Shown here: in pieces, positions 53,095-64,000 of the stretch
Position numbering within the stretch: position 1 is the stretch's first letter
Layout of the letters: each line of letters opens with the position of its first letter
NCBI RefSeq assembly: GCF_043290135.1
Contig: NC_134710.1
Coordinates: forward strand, 205,952,692-206,016,691
Direction: 5' to 3'
DNA: 64,000 nt
From: Rhipicephalus microplus
Lineage: Eukaryota > Arthropoda > Arachnida > Ixodida > Ixodidae
Translations under genes and position numbers: made by a program
Notes under the pieces: model-generated
Seen by the model: only the letters and a program-made list of their open reading frames with translations
Told to the model about the DNA's origin: nothing
Databases searched by the model: none

Positions 53095-53325
53095 TGTTTG
53101 GGTTTAACGTCCTAAAACTACGACATGAATATGAAAAACTCCCTAGTGAAGGGCTCTGGAAAGTTTGACTGCCTGGGGACTCTTAAACGTGCACCTAAAT
53201 TTAAGTACGCTGGCCTCAAGCATTTCCGCCTCCAAGGTTAATGCAGCCGCCGCTGCCGACATTTGATCCGGCGACCTTCGAGTTAGCAGTCTAGTACCTT
53301 ACTCATGAGACCACCACGGCGGGTC
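53095..53325 (-). mobile_element. diverged, near full-length Ruka-type SINE
   Basis: Minus strand: GTGGTCTCATGAGTAAGGTA head, GCCGGATCAAATGTCGGCAG, CCTTGGAGGCGGAAATG, GGTGCACGTTTAAGAGTCCC, TTTCCAGAGCCCTTCACTAG, then GTTTTAGGACGTTAAACCCA. All SINE segments are present but with many substitutions. Confidence 0.75.
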
Positions 53326-53359
53326 TTAGAGTGGAATTCCAAGCTAACGTACTAATCAG

Positions 53360-53545
53360 TTGCCTTGCTCGGACTCAGACTTTGACCGAGCCTGAGTCTT
53401 AGTGAGTCGGGGTGAGTAGTGTTCTTTCGGGGTTCAGTCCGAGTGAGGCCGGTTGAAGAGAATTTTCGTGAGTGTGAGTCTGAGTGAGCTGTAAGCGCAA
53501 AATATATTTAATGCGTAAGTCTGAGTGAGTTCCACATGTTACGCC
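53360..53545 (-). repeat. ACTCACTCGGACTCA-type dispersed repeat, copy 4
   Basis: Reverse orientation: GAGCCTGAGTCTTAGTGAGT, GTCCGAGTGAGGCCGGTTGA and AGTGTGAGTCTGAGTGAGCT, matching 17990-18190 read backwards. Confidence 0.6.
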
Positions 53546-54940
53546 GACATGTGCCCCAAAGTACATGTATACCAATGTTCATGCGAGTTGGGGCTGACGT
53601 TGCAACATAAAACACGGGAATGTCGGAACAAACCTATGGAGGCACAGTCGCCTCTGATACGATGCTGGCGAGCCTTGGGAGGCCATCCTTACCCGAACTG
53701 ACCTGAAGACCCAAAACTGTCTCCTGGATGAAGTCGGGTGAGCAGCGGGAACACTTTGTCCAGGGCTGCCAGGTTGAAAATACAAAAAAAGCTAAGAAAA
53801 TAGAGAAAATAACCTAAAAGTAGCCAACTAGAGCAAAGGTCTGTAAAAGTAGCCAAAAGTAGCTACATCTGTGAAAACCACTACCACATTTTTATTTAAA
53901 TGGCTAAATGCAAAACGCTTACAATGCCAACCAAATATGTGGAGCACGAGCACTTCAATACGTTAATTCCGGAAATTCCAGCATAAATGGTAAACTTTAG
54001 AAATTGTTTCAACCATGATGATGCAGCAGCGTTCACGCTGTTAAAAAACGTGGCTGATACCTTTGTCTAGAGATCAGTAAAACACGAAAGTGAAACGTGT
54101 CTTCACAGAGGTAGTTGAGCATTTTTTTGTGCATTGTTTCGCCTAAAAGGTGAAGGAAAGAATGCTACAGCACCATATTGTAATGTCACGCGAAGAACGG
54201 CAAAGCTCTCGCAACTTGCACGACGCACCTCAACCAAAAAAAAAAACGCATGAAATTAGCATACATAGAACGAGCACGGACAAACAACTGTCATAGCTCG
54301 ACACTTAAAGGGTCAATAAACAGGACTCAACTCTTTTTACAGCGGGACCTATCATGAGATCAGAACACAGGCCACGAGCAGCGTCGTAGTTTTCCGCCAC
54401 CGCCACCGCCACCGCCGCCGCCACCACCACCACCACTGCCGCCGCCGCAGTTTTCCGCTACAAGAATGGCAAGAAATAAAAAAAAACTCAGTAAATAAAG
54501 AACACCGAGGACACGATGGGATTTTAACCCGGGTCCACTGCTTGCAAGCCTAGTATTCTATGAGTGTTCCACACCGTTTTTTCCTCTAATGCATGAAATC
54601 ATCACCAGTAATGGCGAACTACGCACAACATTCTTCATCAAAAGTCAGGCAAACACACACAAGAGTCCAGAAAGGGAAGCCACTCCGGAACGGGGTCAAA
54701 AGTCTCAACAACACCACGCACTTGAGCAATTGCTTCTCGGAAGACGGATCTCGTCGGGCGTGGTGGCTCGGCGTGGCTATCTATATCACGCGACTTTGCC
54801 ATAGTGAATCAAGTCCCAACAACATAAACAGGTCATAAGGAGTATTATCAGTCAGGCTCTTTTTGGAAGGGAGGAACGTAATACCATGAGCTGTGATTGG
54901 AAGTTCTTTCCTGATTGTTCTTTTTAGAATGTCACAAAAA
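53546..54940. other. unassigned sequence with a short trinucleotide run
   Basis: Mostly A+T-rich with no gene recognised. A CCG/CCA trinucleotide run lies at about 54397-54453. A tRNA-like fragment is noted separately. Confidence 0.35.
54505..54577 (-). mobile_element. tRNA-like fragment, probably SINE-derived
   Basis: Minus strand: GGCTTGCAAGCAGTGGACCC followed by GGGTTAAAATCCCATCG, which gives an anticodon-like hairpin and a T-arm/B-box. The D-arm part is not convincing, so a working tRNA gene is unlikely. Confidence 0.35.
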
Positions 54941-54949
54941 TAAAATTTG

Positions 54950-57900
54950 TCGCAACAATGAATGAAACAAACTCTATCCTCTCAGGTTAGTTGCAGAGTC
55001 TACAAGTCCAGGGCACATATAGAGATTTTTCATCCAGCCACTTTTTCACTGGCCGAGTGGAAGTGTGCAGTTAAAAAAATGTTTTTGCTGAAGGAGATAT
55101 GCACATTCTTCGTACATGACATAATACATCGTGACCAGACAAAAGTGAATAGGACATTCGATAAACGGGTTCAGGAAAAAGGTTGTTAACAAGTGTGGCG
55201 GTTAACTTTGTTTGTCAATAGTATACAAATACTCTAAACTAAATCTGGCTTTCGAAAAATTGGCTGTATCAACAATTTCTTTTAGGAATCCCCACACCGG
55301 CAATTCCTTATCAACGCCTGTTGTGACATGAATAAAAGGAAGGTGGTAACATAGGCGGTTTCGAAGAACCACTAAAGAAGGGGTGGCACACATCCTTGAG
55401 GCAAAAAAAAAATCGTATAACCAGCTGTCGCACAGACAAATGCACCAGGCTGAGACCACCTTTTTCAAGCGGAAGAAAGAGATTCTCTCTTCTCAGGGTT
55501 TCCCAGGAAGAACTCAAAATAAAGCACGCAAATATCCTATGAAAGGCTTGAATGTGCACACGAGAGCAGTGCAAGACCTGCAGAATATAAATAAGCTTTG
55601 ACGCAAGGAGTATATTGCACGCTATCGCTCTCGCGAATATAGAAAGCTCTCATCTATGCCATCTAGCCACCTTTCGGCGGATCGTAGTTGTTGCAGTGGT
55701 ACAGTGTGGGCCGCTGTTACGATAGTTATCGAGAGGCACACCAAGGTACTTCATAAGAACCGCATTCCAATGGATATTTGTGAAGACCGAAAGAGTTTGG
55801 GCCCACATGCCTAGCCAGAAACCACTACGTTTATCAAAATTTATGCTGGTACCAGCGACTTCACAGAAACGTAAAGTAGCGTTGGCTGCTTCTTGAACGC
55901 TGGGTTTATCAGTGCAAAAGAAGGCAAAGTCATCTGCATAAGCTAGAACTTTAACTTCCTCAGCATCATATCGATAGCCTCTTATGCTGAACTTTAGAAG
56001 CACTCTTAAACATAATGATACCAAATAAATTGCGAAAAGCAAAGGCGAGAGTGGACATCTCTGACATACAGATGAATTTAACTCTATTATATTGGGAAGT
56101 GTGCGATTTACAATTAGCCTGGTTGTGCACTTCTTATAACAGAGTGAAATACCATTGTACACTACATCACCCAACTGCAGGTGTCTTAGGAGACGGAACA
56201 AAAAAGCATGCTGTACCTTATCAAATATTTAGCAAGGTTTATTTGAAGGAGGCCTACTTGGTCCATGCTACTATCAATACACTCAGGAACTGATCGTGCA
56301 ATATGAATGTTTGTCTGCATAGAAGAACCGTGAATTTCACATGTTTGGTGGTCACCTACACATTTAGTAATCACTGCCTGTAGGTGATTTGTCAACAATT
56401 TCGCAAATATTAGGTAGTAAATGTTTCATAACAATGTAGGTCTATATCCGTTAACTCTTTTTAATGCATCAAGATCAGTACTTTTCTGGGAGCAATGTTG
56501 TATGGCTCCGGTAGAAAGAAGGAAGTCCACAACGTTTATTGGCCTCTTTGAGAAGTTGCTAAAGGAAAGGTATCAAAATTTCCAGAAGTTCTACGTAAAA
56601 TTCGCCACTATAAGGTCATAAGGGCCAGGAGTTTTGTTCTTCTGCAACATTGTTATTGCAAATCTCATTTCTTCCTTGGTTATGGGCCCATTCACAGTGA
56701 GTCTGTCATCATGTTGTAAGTAAGGCACAAAGACAATGAAGTGGTCATCTTCTTCCTCAAAATTATCCTGAAGCTCAGTCGCGGCAAACAAAAATTTGGA
56801 TTAATATTCAAACGCGGCTCTTATTTCACGTGTATCTGTGCAAAGAGTACCCTTGACTCAATTTCCAGTAACTCTTTAAAAAGTGCAAATCTCTTTTCAT
56901 CTCCAAGAGATTTCTTTGTGCGTTCCTCTTCAGTGAAATGTGTAACACGGGAACGAATCATTGCTCCCCTGTATGCATCTCTATCGTGTTTTTGTATCTG
57001 TGCTCGAATAACATTTATCTCATACGTACAATGACGGCTGTTGACTTTCAAAAATATGGAGTTTATGAAGGAAATCATGAAGATAGCGTTTTCAGCTTTT
57101 TTTTTCTTTGAGCTGTTTTACATGAAATACTAATCGCCTGATGCTTATCTTTTTTCTTTGAACCTTTCCCATTGAGCCAAGGATTGGCAGCGGTCGACAC
57201 TGTGCTACCTCTTGTACCAATTGGTTTACTATTTTTACAAAACGATCATTGTGCAACAACTGTACTTTAGGCTTCCATAAGTCCGAGTTTAGAGGGATCT
57301 TACAAAAGTTTTCACGATTCCAATAAACGATGACCAAGCAATGATCTGTAAAAAATATGGGCTTCACAGCATAATTATTGTGAGACCATAGGCCTATAGA
57401 TACATACACATGGTGAAGCCGAGCTTGGGAGACGCCCTAAAAGTGCGTAAACCTCACCAAGGAAGGTGCATGCGCTCCCACATCTATTAAATTGTGGTCA
57501 TTCATTGAATTCTGCAGTAAAGTTGCACTTGCATCATAACGATTCGTTATATATGAATGATCTCTCGCGTCACAAACACAATTAAAGTCTCCAAAAACTA
57601 TCAAAGTTCTGTCAGTGTTTAGCAGCGAAGTTAAAGAGAAGAAAAAAAACTCCTGTCATGTACTTTGGAGGGAGCATAGACACAGATAAACCTCCAATTA
57701 TGGGAATGAAAAGAAAAGTCACAACAAATGAGGCGTCCTTCCCCATCAACATGTAGCGACGTCAAAGTATGATTCAAGCGCTTCCTAACCTATAAAAAGC
57801 ATCCAGCTGAAGCACCACGAGCTTGGCTGATGTATAAATCATAATTTCGAAAAATTTCCAGTGCAAGATTGGTGTCACGAGTAGCCCAAATCTTAGTCTC

Positions 57901-58029
57901 TTGCACTGCAGGTACATCAATGTTGTACTGCTCAAGCACGTGGCGCAACTGCCACTGACGCCTTACATTCCTCAAACGACGTACGTTGAGTGTCGCTACA
58001 CACATGGGAAAGGTTAGCGCGGTAGCCAT
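54950..58029 (-). pseudogene. decayed LINE ORF2: AP endonuclease and reverse transcriptase
   Basis: Read leftward from ATG 58029: endonuclease start CVATLNVRRLRNVRRQWQLR and VQETKIW; its end FFTDHCLVIVYWNREN near 57350; a linker; LQKNKTPGPYDLIVANF (RT motif 0/1, near 56640); VCQRCPLSPLLFAIYL; catalytic AYADDFAFF (YADD 55940-55929); INFDKRSGFWLG; YLGVPLD; and a C-terminal WETLRRENLFLPLEKGGLSL with FLKEIVDTANFSKARFSLEY. Order and wording fit L1/Tx1-like LINEs. Several stops and frameshifts break it, although the segment 56201-55650 around YADD is open for 183 codons. Confidence 0.8.
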
Positions 58030-58640
58030 TTTGCTCTCTTAAAACTTTTGTTGGTCACCTTTAGCCACAGGGCAACCTGCGGCTTTACCTCCTTTGCGCT
58101 TTTTAGGGGCACTTTCTTGAGAACGCTGGCATAAGAGGGGAGTCACTCGGTCCCCAAAGGGGGCGACACGTGGACCACATGAAGACACTTGCTCATGGCG
58201 TGTCTGGCGCACTGGCTGTTGCTTCATCGGTGACCGGTGCCTGACGCTTCCTTGTCTGACCACTGTCCATTGCTTCTTGTTTCTAGATGTCAGGAAGGTT
58301 GTCTTTAAGGTCTTCCAGGTAGTGTTCTCCTGCAGAATTGCATTCATTTATGCTTTCACTGGGGTCTTTAGCCATGCTATTTTGCGTTCTGAGCGTGATC
58401 TCCATGGACATGTGCTCAGCTTCCTTTGAGCCACCTTCTGCTTCTCCCGTCGCTTCTCCTGTCGCGTCAACAAACCTCAGTGCCATCCATAAGATGATCC
58501 AGATGCAGCTCTTCAGTGCCTTGGCCAGAACGGAGTTTGGTGGTGTAGCGGGCGATGACACCGGTGATTGCGATAATTTTATTTGTGCGCGCATACCAAT
58601 TCGTATGCCGAGGCGCACGGTGCAGACGCGGCCAACATGC
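58030..58640 (-). pseudogene. LINE ORF1 C-terminal remnant
   Basis: Upstream of ORF2 on the same strand: an acidic Ser/Glu-rich stretch (EATGEAEGGSKEAEHMSMEI), then a basic tail (SAPKKRKGGKAAG) ending in TAA 11 bp before the ORF2 ATG. The close spacing fits two-ORF LINEs. A stop and frame change lie near 58285. Confidence 0.5.
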
Positions 58641-58689
58641 CTCACGTTATCTCCGGAGGGCCGCGGAAGATACGCAGCCACGCCCATTT

Positions 58690-58800
58690 TGGTTGTTGCT
58701 TTTGAAGCCTGTTTTTCTTGGAAAATAAAATAGTCTTGTCCCAAACTTCAAGGAGTGTAGGTGCCTTCTTTTCGCGTCTCCGTGGGGCGAGTACACTACA
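58690..58800 (+). repeat. end of a 5' LTR (truncated) of the Mag-like Gypsy
   Basis: AATAAAATAG near 58720 and a T-rich stretch end in GAGTACACTACA at 58800, immediately before a primer-binding-like site. The left part of the LTR is missing or unrecognised where LINE sequence begins. Confidence 0.45.
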
Positions 58801-58803
58801 AAG

Positions 58804-58818
58804 TGGTGACCCGGACGT
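58804..58818 (+). promoter_or_regulatory. putative tRNA primer-binding site
   Basis: TGGTGACCCGGACGT begins with TGG, complementary to a tRNA CCA end, a few bases after the LTR end; the exact tRNA was not identified. Confidence 0.5.
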
Positions 58819-58835
58819 TTGGAAAAACAGCAGCC

Positions 58836-59414
58836 ATGTCAGACGAGGAAGGCACATTAAGCTCACCCACAACCAACGCTTCGGAGTTAAAACTCCCTCA
58901 TTTCAGGCCCAAAAACCCCAGGGTGTGGTTCAGCCAAATTGAAGCCTGCTTCGAGCTTCGACGCATCACATCGCAGCAGTCAAAATACCTGCACGTCGTT
59001 TCAACCCTGCCACCTGACATCGCTGACGCCGTAGACGATGTGCTCGCCTCCACACCATCGGAGAAGCCCTACGATGAACTAAAAAGCACCGCCCTGAAAC
59101 GTCTTGAGGTGTCCGAACAGAGCAGGCTGCAACAGCTCCTGTCTCATGAAGAGCTCGGTGACCAGCGTCCCTCACAACTACTCCACCGAATGCGTCAGCT
59201 GCTGGGCCAACAAACGTCCGAGGAGCGTCAACATCCATTGCTTCGCGAGTTGTTTTTGAAGAGACTGCCACATTCAACACGGATGATACTCGCTGGCTCG
59301 GATGACGTGACTCTCGAACGTCTGGCTCAACTCGCCGACCGCATCACCGACTGCACTGAGCCACCAAAATGTCTATTGCTGCAACGGGAAGGCCCAAACA
59401 TGCAGACCAGTTAG
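58836..59414 (+). CDS. gag: Mag-like Gypsy gag
   Basis: ATG at 58836 is chosen because it follows the primer-binding site; the protein starts MSDEEG. About 192 codons: KLPHFRPKNPRVWFSQIEAC, then QQSKYLHVVSTLPPDIADAV, YDELKSTALKRLEVSEQSRL, QQLLSHEELGDQRPSQLLHR, LRELFLKRLPHSTRMILA and LERLAQLADRITD. This is the capsid pattern of Mag-type Ty3/Gypsy elements. It stops at TAG 59412-59414, after which the frame is broken and the nucleocapsid part is not cleanly readable. Confidence 0.8.
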   Translation: MSDEEGTLSSPTTNASELKLPHFRPKNPRVWFSQIEACFELRRITSQQSKYLHVVSTLPPDIADAVDDVLASTPSEKPYDELKSTALKRLEVSEQSRLQQLLSHEELGDQRPSQLLHRMRQLLGQQTSEERQHPLLRELFLKRLPHSTRMILAGSDDVTLERLAQLADRITDCTEPPKCLLLQREGPNMQTS

Positions 59415-60503
59415 GTCGCTTAGAGGACAGAGTTGACCGACTGGCTGCAGCAGTTGAAAACCTCTCCTTGTCCAACAAACACCGGCCTGCACGGCATCGT
59501 TCGCTGTCCCGGGCTCGAAGCCCGCAGCACCGCGGACACTCAAGCGAGGCAGAGCAGAACATCTGCTGGTACCACCGTCGTTTTAGAGAGCAAGCCACTC
59601 GCTGCACCCATCCATGCTCGTGGGCGGGAAACGCACCGGCCAGTCGCTAACGGCGGAAAGCGACACGGGCCATCGTTCAAGCCGCCTCTTCTTCGTTGTC
59701 AACCGCATCACCAGCACACGCCTCCTTGTCGATAACGGAGCTGAGCTATCTATCCTACCAGCAGCAGCTCAACATCGCCGGAGCGGCAAGTCAATTTCGA
59801 GCCTAATTGCAGTCAATAATACTGCTATTGCAGCATATGGAGTCCAGTCAATGACGATAAACATCGGACTCAGGCGTACATATCGGTAGCTCTTCGTTGT
59901 GGCCGACGTCAGAAATGCCATCCTGGAAGCGGACTTTCTGAGCCACTTCAATCTTGACGTCAGCGTTCGCGATCGTCGTCTCAAGGATAACGTCACTTCG
60001 CTCGCTGTTATCGGACTGAAGTCTGACCTGTCCTCATGCGGCATTTGCACTTTCAACCCAGAGTCAAACTTTCAAAAAATTCTGGCTGAATTCCCAGACA
60101 TAACCACACCTCGGAACACCGAAATGCCAATCAAACACAAGGTGACGCACCACATTGTCACCACCGGACTGCCCGTCACCGCTAGACCTAGGAGACTCGC
60201 TGGACAAAGACATGAAGTCGCCCGCCTTGAGTTCGACCACATGCTCCAACTCGGCATTATTCGACCTTCTTCCAGCAACTGGTCTTCCGCGCGGCACATG
60301 GTGCCAAAACAAGAGTCTGGTGACTGGCGGCCTTGTGGTGCTTATCGGGCACTCAATGCTGTGACAACGGCAGACCAATATCCTCTCCCCCACATCCATG
60401 ATTTCAGCGCTCGCCTCGCGGGAACGACCATCTTCTCTAAGCTGGATCTGATGGCTGCTTATCAGCAGAGTCCAGTAGAACCAAGCGACATCCCAAAGAC
60501 GGC
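59415..60503 (+). pseudogene. pol: Mag-like Gypsy protease and first part of RT, interrupted
   Basis: The protease box reads LLVDNGAELSILP (Asp codon 59731), with Asn where Thr or Ser normally follows the catalytic Asp. A TAG at 59887-59889 interrupts the next stretch. From 59899 the frame is open: [18 protein letters not shown] (protease end), then [54 protein letters not shown] and [13 protein letters not shown] (RT motif A). RT is split at 60503 by an LTR element and resumes at 63753. Confidence 0.8.
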
Positions 60504-61427
60504 TGTGATGAGTGAAGAAAACGACGACAACGACGGAAGTGCGGGGCAAGGCGCGTGGGATTTTGAGCCAACTGTGCGCGTGAGGTCAGACAATTAGCTG
60601 ATGACCTGTGGTGGCCCATAGAGGTGGCGTACCACGATTGGGCCACGTGTGACCATTACGTGGCAGTAAGCTTTGTGGCTGGGGATGAGCCGAAGCAGCG
60701 GCAGACGGAAGACAGCGGGCTGAAGCGTCGGACGCAGGCGATCCAGGTTTCGGCCAGGGAACGCGGCCGTCCACGCTGCTGCCGTCCAACCACCAGCTGG
60801 GGCGGCATTGCCGGCACGAGTACTGCATCTCGGGGCGCGGCCTGGCCTGCTGTTCTCTTCCTTGCCGAGGGCATCGCGGATCTCGGCGAGGCGTCTCCGT
60901 GGTCAGACGTTCGGCACAGTGACGTACGTGGCCTGGCTAATGGTCACCGTTGCGCCGAGCATCGCGTCTCGACGCAAGCTGTTCGCTGGACGTGCTGGCC
61001 CATTCCCCGCATGGAGCGTCGCGTCTCCGATGCGGGTTGACTGCTCCGTAGTCGTAACCACGCCACCACTCCGCCAAGCGTCATCGTCACCATGGCGTCA
61101 CACATCGAGACGCACCCCGCTTCCGATCGCCTGTCGCCGCCTCCTGCCCTGCACCTCGGCGTTCGTCGGGCCCGCATCTCATTGTGAGGTTTTGGAACTC
61201 TGCGCCTTAAACTCGCGTTCAATTGTTTCATTGTTCTATCAGACAGTTTTGTTACTTATTCGGCTTCACGGTTTTTCTGGTTCTGTGTTCTATGTTTTTC
61301 TTTCGTGCTCTGTCATAAACGTCGCGTGTGTTGTTACCGCGTCGTCTCAAAGTCCATTTCTCCTCGCATGGCACGCAAAACAAGCGTGACGAACCTTACC
61401 CCGATAAAGAAGAATATTTTCATTACA
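60504..61427 (+). repeat. 5' LTR of the non-coding element
   Basis: Starts TGTGATGAGTGAAGAAAACG and is proposed to end at CATTACA (61427), just before ATTATGGCGAGCCTGCCAGG. The first ~680 bp match the 3' LTR closely; the remainder does not. Confidence 0.65.
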
Positions 61428-61432
61428 ATATT

Positions 61433-61450
61433 ATGGCGAGCCTGCCAGGA
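61433..61450 (+). promoter_or_regulatory. putative primer-binding site
   Basis: TGGCGAGCCTGCCAGGAT follows the proposed LTR end by a few bases and starts with the TGG expected for a tRNA primer. Confidence 0.45.
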
Positions 61451-62340
61451 TTAAGCTCTTGTTTTAAATATTTTTAAGAGCCTCACCTTGTTTTTGTGCC
61501 GTGGCTGAGATACGGACCCGGAAAAGGTTGCACTATTCACTGTAGAAGATAGTAGGAATTTGACCGAGGAAAAATAATTGGTTGTAAAGTGGTTAGGTGC
61601 AAGCTAATGAGAGGGCCAGGAACATTGAGGTAGTTGTGTGATCGTGAGGGTAGCGAGGTTGTTGTGCAGGAGGGCTTCACGCACTAATGTAATAGCGGAA
61701 TGGGAACGATGGTAGAGGCCGTCTCGAACTAACTCGAAACAGCCATGCGCCATGGCTTTAGCACAGTTGGTGATCCAGGAGCCTTAGGTCGTGTGAATGA
61801 TCACGCTTAGCTTGCGGGTGAACGTGGGATGACGGGTGACGGCTACGGTAGTGTGAAGGGCATTGTAAGTGAACAGCGCTTGACATTGTGAGTTGGCGTT
61901 TGGCGTAGGCGCCTTGCAGTTTGGAGGACGTGAGACATGAGAGCTAAGTTTCAGCTTCACGCGACGCTTCCAGGAAAAGGTGATCAAGTCAACTGAACTT
62001 GAAAAACTTGGTCTTCGTGAAGACTGAGTGAAGGCAGCCTATACTGGAATACTGAGTTGCTGCTGTTTAAGAACTCTTGAGTGTTTACCAGGAAGTTCTG
62101 GACTGTTTAGTACAAAAGAAAATGAAATCTTATGGAGTGATAGGTTTTTGTTGCCCGTGTGCACGTCTAATTTAAAAGTTTGCATTCTACTTAACTGTGT
62201 CATTGTAAATTGGGTCGGATTGTGATATGGAGACATATCTGAATGAACCAAGGCTCAATTGACACCTGTTTTCATTCCTCATCACTGTGTATTGTGAGAA
62301 AAGTTGTTTGACTGAAACAACTTTCTTGTGGGGGGGTTAT

Positions 62341-63747
62341 TGTGATGAGTGAAGAAAACGACGACAACGACGGAAGTGCAGGGCAAGGCGCGTGGGATTT
62401 TGAGCCAGCTGTGCGCGTGAGGTCAGCCAATAAGCTGATGACCTGTGGTGGCCCATAGAGGTGGCGTACCACGATTGGGCCACGTGTGATCATTACGTGG
62501 CGGTAAGCTTTGTGGCTGGGGATGAGCCGAAGCAGCGGCAGACGGAAGACAGCGGGCTGAAGCGTCGGACGCAGGCGATCCAGGTTTCGGCCAGGGAACG
62601 CAGCCGTCCACGCTGCTGCCGTCCAACAACCAGCTGGGGCGGCATTGCCGGCACGAGTACTGCATCTCGGGGCGCGGCCTGGCCTGCTGTTCTCTTCCTT
62701 GACGAGGGCATCGCGGATCTCGGCGAGGCGTCTCCGTGGTCAGACGTTCGGAACAGCGACGTACGTGGCCTGACCATTGCGCCGAGCATCGCGTCTCGAC
62801 GCAAGCTGTTCGCTGGACGGGCTGGCCATTTACACGCATGGAGCATCGCGTCTCCGATGTGAGTTGACTGCTCCGTAGTCGCACCCACGCCGTCAAATGC
62901 CGTCGTCACCAGAGCGTCGCACATCGGCAAGCGAGCGCATTCTACAGCGCCTTTCCACCGCCTCCTGCCCTGCACCACATCGGCGTCTGCCGCACCGCCG
63001 ATCTGGCCCTCAGGCGCCTTGCAGTTTCGGAAAAGAGAGCTCGAGGGTTGAGGCCACGAAGGCAGAGGAAGCGGTGCGCCACTCGAGAGGACGAGTTCCG
63101 GGCAGCGTTCCTGAGCCAGACGTGGGACCCGTACGTGTCGGCCAGGTCAAGCTCCGGTGTGTCTGTTCGAGGTCGAGTCCGTCGGCCTGTACAAGGTCCA
63201 AGGACGGGGCCTGCTGAACGGCTCCTGCCTGGGTACAGTGGCCGGGAGCAGGTTCGTGGGCGAGGCCTACCGGGTGTGGTCCTCGTGAGCCATGGCCTGA
63301 TCCTGGACCTCAGGAGTTGCGACCCTGACTGCTGGGTTAGCCGCGACGTCCGACTCAACGGCGCTGCACACGGTAGCGCATCCGTGTGCCGTCAGCCGTT
63401 CCAGCCGTGCCATCTTTGCCCTCGCGCACGTCGACGACCGCATCATGTCGGGACGACGGGGACCCAAACTGTGAGACAGCGGTTTCTTCTTACGAACCGA
63501 GAACTATACGCGCTGGACACTGAGTTAGCGTAGCCGCGAACTCTGCGCAGATTAATGGCGGTCTGACTCTCGTGCATGTTGCGTGATGATTGGCGTATAG
63601 GGTTGTATATATAGATATTTATTTTCTCCTGCCACTTCCTTCTCTAGTGTACAATATAAAGCTTCTTTCGTTCGCCTAAATTGCTCATGTTAATCCTTTC
63701 TCGTCCGCTATAAACAAACATAGTGACGAACGTCCTTAACCATCACA
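62341..63747 (+). repeat. 3' LTR of the non-coding element, longer than the 5' LTR
   Basis: Starts TGTGATGAGTGAAGAAAACG and ends AACCATCACA. It shares the first ~680 bp with the 5' LTR, then has about 700 bp of largely different sequence before a weakly similar tail (GTGACGAAC). TATATATAG near 63607 may be the promoter. Confidence 0.7.
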
Positions 63748-63752
63748 ACGGC

Positions 63753-64000
63753 CTTGACAACGCCTTTCGGCCTCGTTGAATTTGTTCGTATGCCGTACGG
63801 ACTGAAGAACGTGGCACAAACTTTTCAGCGTTTCATGAATGAGGTCACTCGTGGACTGCTTTTTGTTTTTGTCTACTTAGACGACATTTTGGTCACCAGC
63901 AAAACGCCGGAGGAGCATGAAAATCACCTGCGCCTCCTCTTCGAGCGTCTTGACGAGCACGGTCTGGTTTTGAAGCCCGAAAAGTGCATCTTTGGTGTTG
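63753..64000 (+). pseudogene. pol: Mag-like Gypsy RT, continuation (runs off the window)
   Basis: In frame after the insertion: TTPFGLVEFVRMPYGLKNVA, TFQRFMNEV, VFVYLDDILVTSKTPEEH (catalytic YLDD) and VLKPEKCIFGV. These are RT motifs B to D of the element interrupted at 60503. The remaining RNase H and integrase should lie beyond 64000. Confidence 0.85.

Larger units (their letters stand above)
60504..63747 (+). mobile_element. non-coding LTR retrotransposon (LARD/TRIM-like) inside Gypsy RT
   Basis: The element begins TGTGATGAGTGAAG and ends AACCATCACA. ACGGC duplicates at 60499-60503 and 63748-63752, and removing it restores the RT reading. It has a 5' LTR (60504-61427), about 0.9 kb internal DNA with no coding motif, a polypurine tract (CTTGTGGGGGGG, about 62325-62336) and a longer 3' LTR (62341-63747). 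A non-autonomous element mobilised by another retrotransposon is the natural reading. Confidence 0.8.

Overview
The window looks like repeat-rich nuclear DNA from an arthropod, most likely an ixodid tick. It holds several copies of a tRNA-derived SINE that I recall as Ruka, described from ixodid ticks, together with Gypsy-type LTR elements, several LINE remnants and Penelope-like elements (PLEs). I find no bacterial operons, rRNA genes or CRISPR arrays. Only two small stretches (about 1.07-1.39 kb and 17.07-17.31 kb) look like possible host exons, and neither could be assigned a function. The organism call rests on repeat-family recognition.

Layout. 0-2.7 kb: G+C-rich unassigned DNA, a truncated Ruka copy with target-site duplication (TSD), a duplicated Cys-rich exon-like block and a hairpin minisatellite. 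2.9-5.4 kb: a decayed Gypsy gag/protease/start of reverse transcriptase (RT), abutting a decayed LINE (5.4-6.4 kb). 6.5-8.0 kb: microsatellites, tRNA-like SINEs and three copies of a hammerhead-ribozyme-like PLE leader around (TA)n tracts. 8.0-10.7 kb: a 5'-truncated but open Gypsy pol on the minus strand. 10.8-14.1 kb: a Gypsy deletion derivative with both LTRs. 14-20 kb: mostly unassigned DNA, a GATA/146-bp tandem-repeat element and one possible exon.

20.2-38.7 kb is the centrepiece. It is an 18.5-kb array of a Penelope-like retroelement (RT plus C-terminal GIY-YIG endonuclease) in perfect 2654-bp head-to-tail units. Four ORF copies read left and three read right, meeting head-to-head at a palindromic junction at 30.75 kb. 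The whole array sits inside one Ruka SINE and is bounded by a 13-bp repeat of SINE sequence, so it behaves as one insertion event.

38.8-54.9 kb is a mosaic of Ruka copies, tRNA-like SINEs, an RNase H-bearing LINE relic, a second and third GATA-type element, and a 1.65-kb solo LTR with a 4-bp TSD. 54.9-58.7 kb is a decayed minus-strand LINE with endonuclease and RT parts. 58.7-64.0 kb is a Mag-like Gypsy element running off the window end. Its RT is split by a 3.2-kb non-coding LTR element with a 5-bp TSD and unequal LTRs.

Relative ages can be read from nesting: Ruka older than the PLE array, LINE older than Ruka (49 kb), GATA element older than the solo LTR, Mag-Gypsy older than the non-coding LTR element. 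All coordinates and motif positions were read by eye; no alignment or database search was run.
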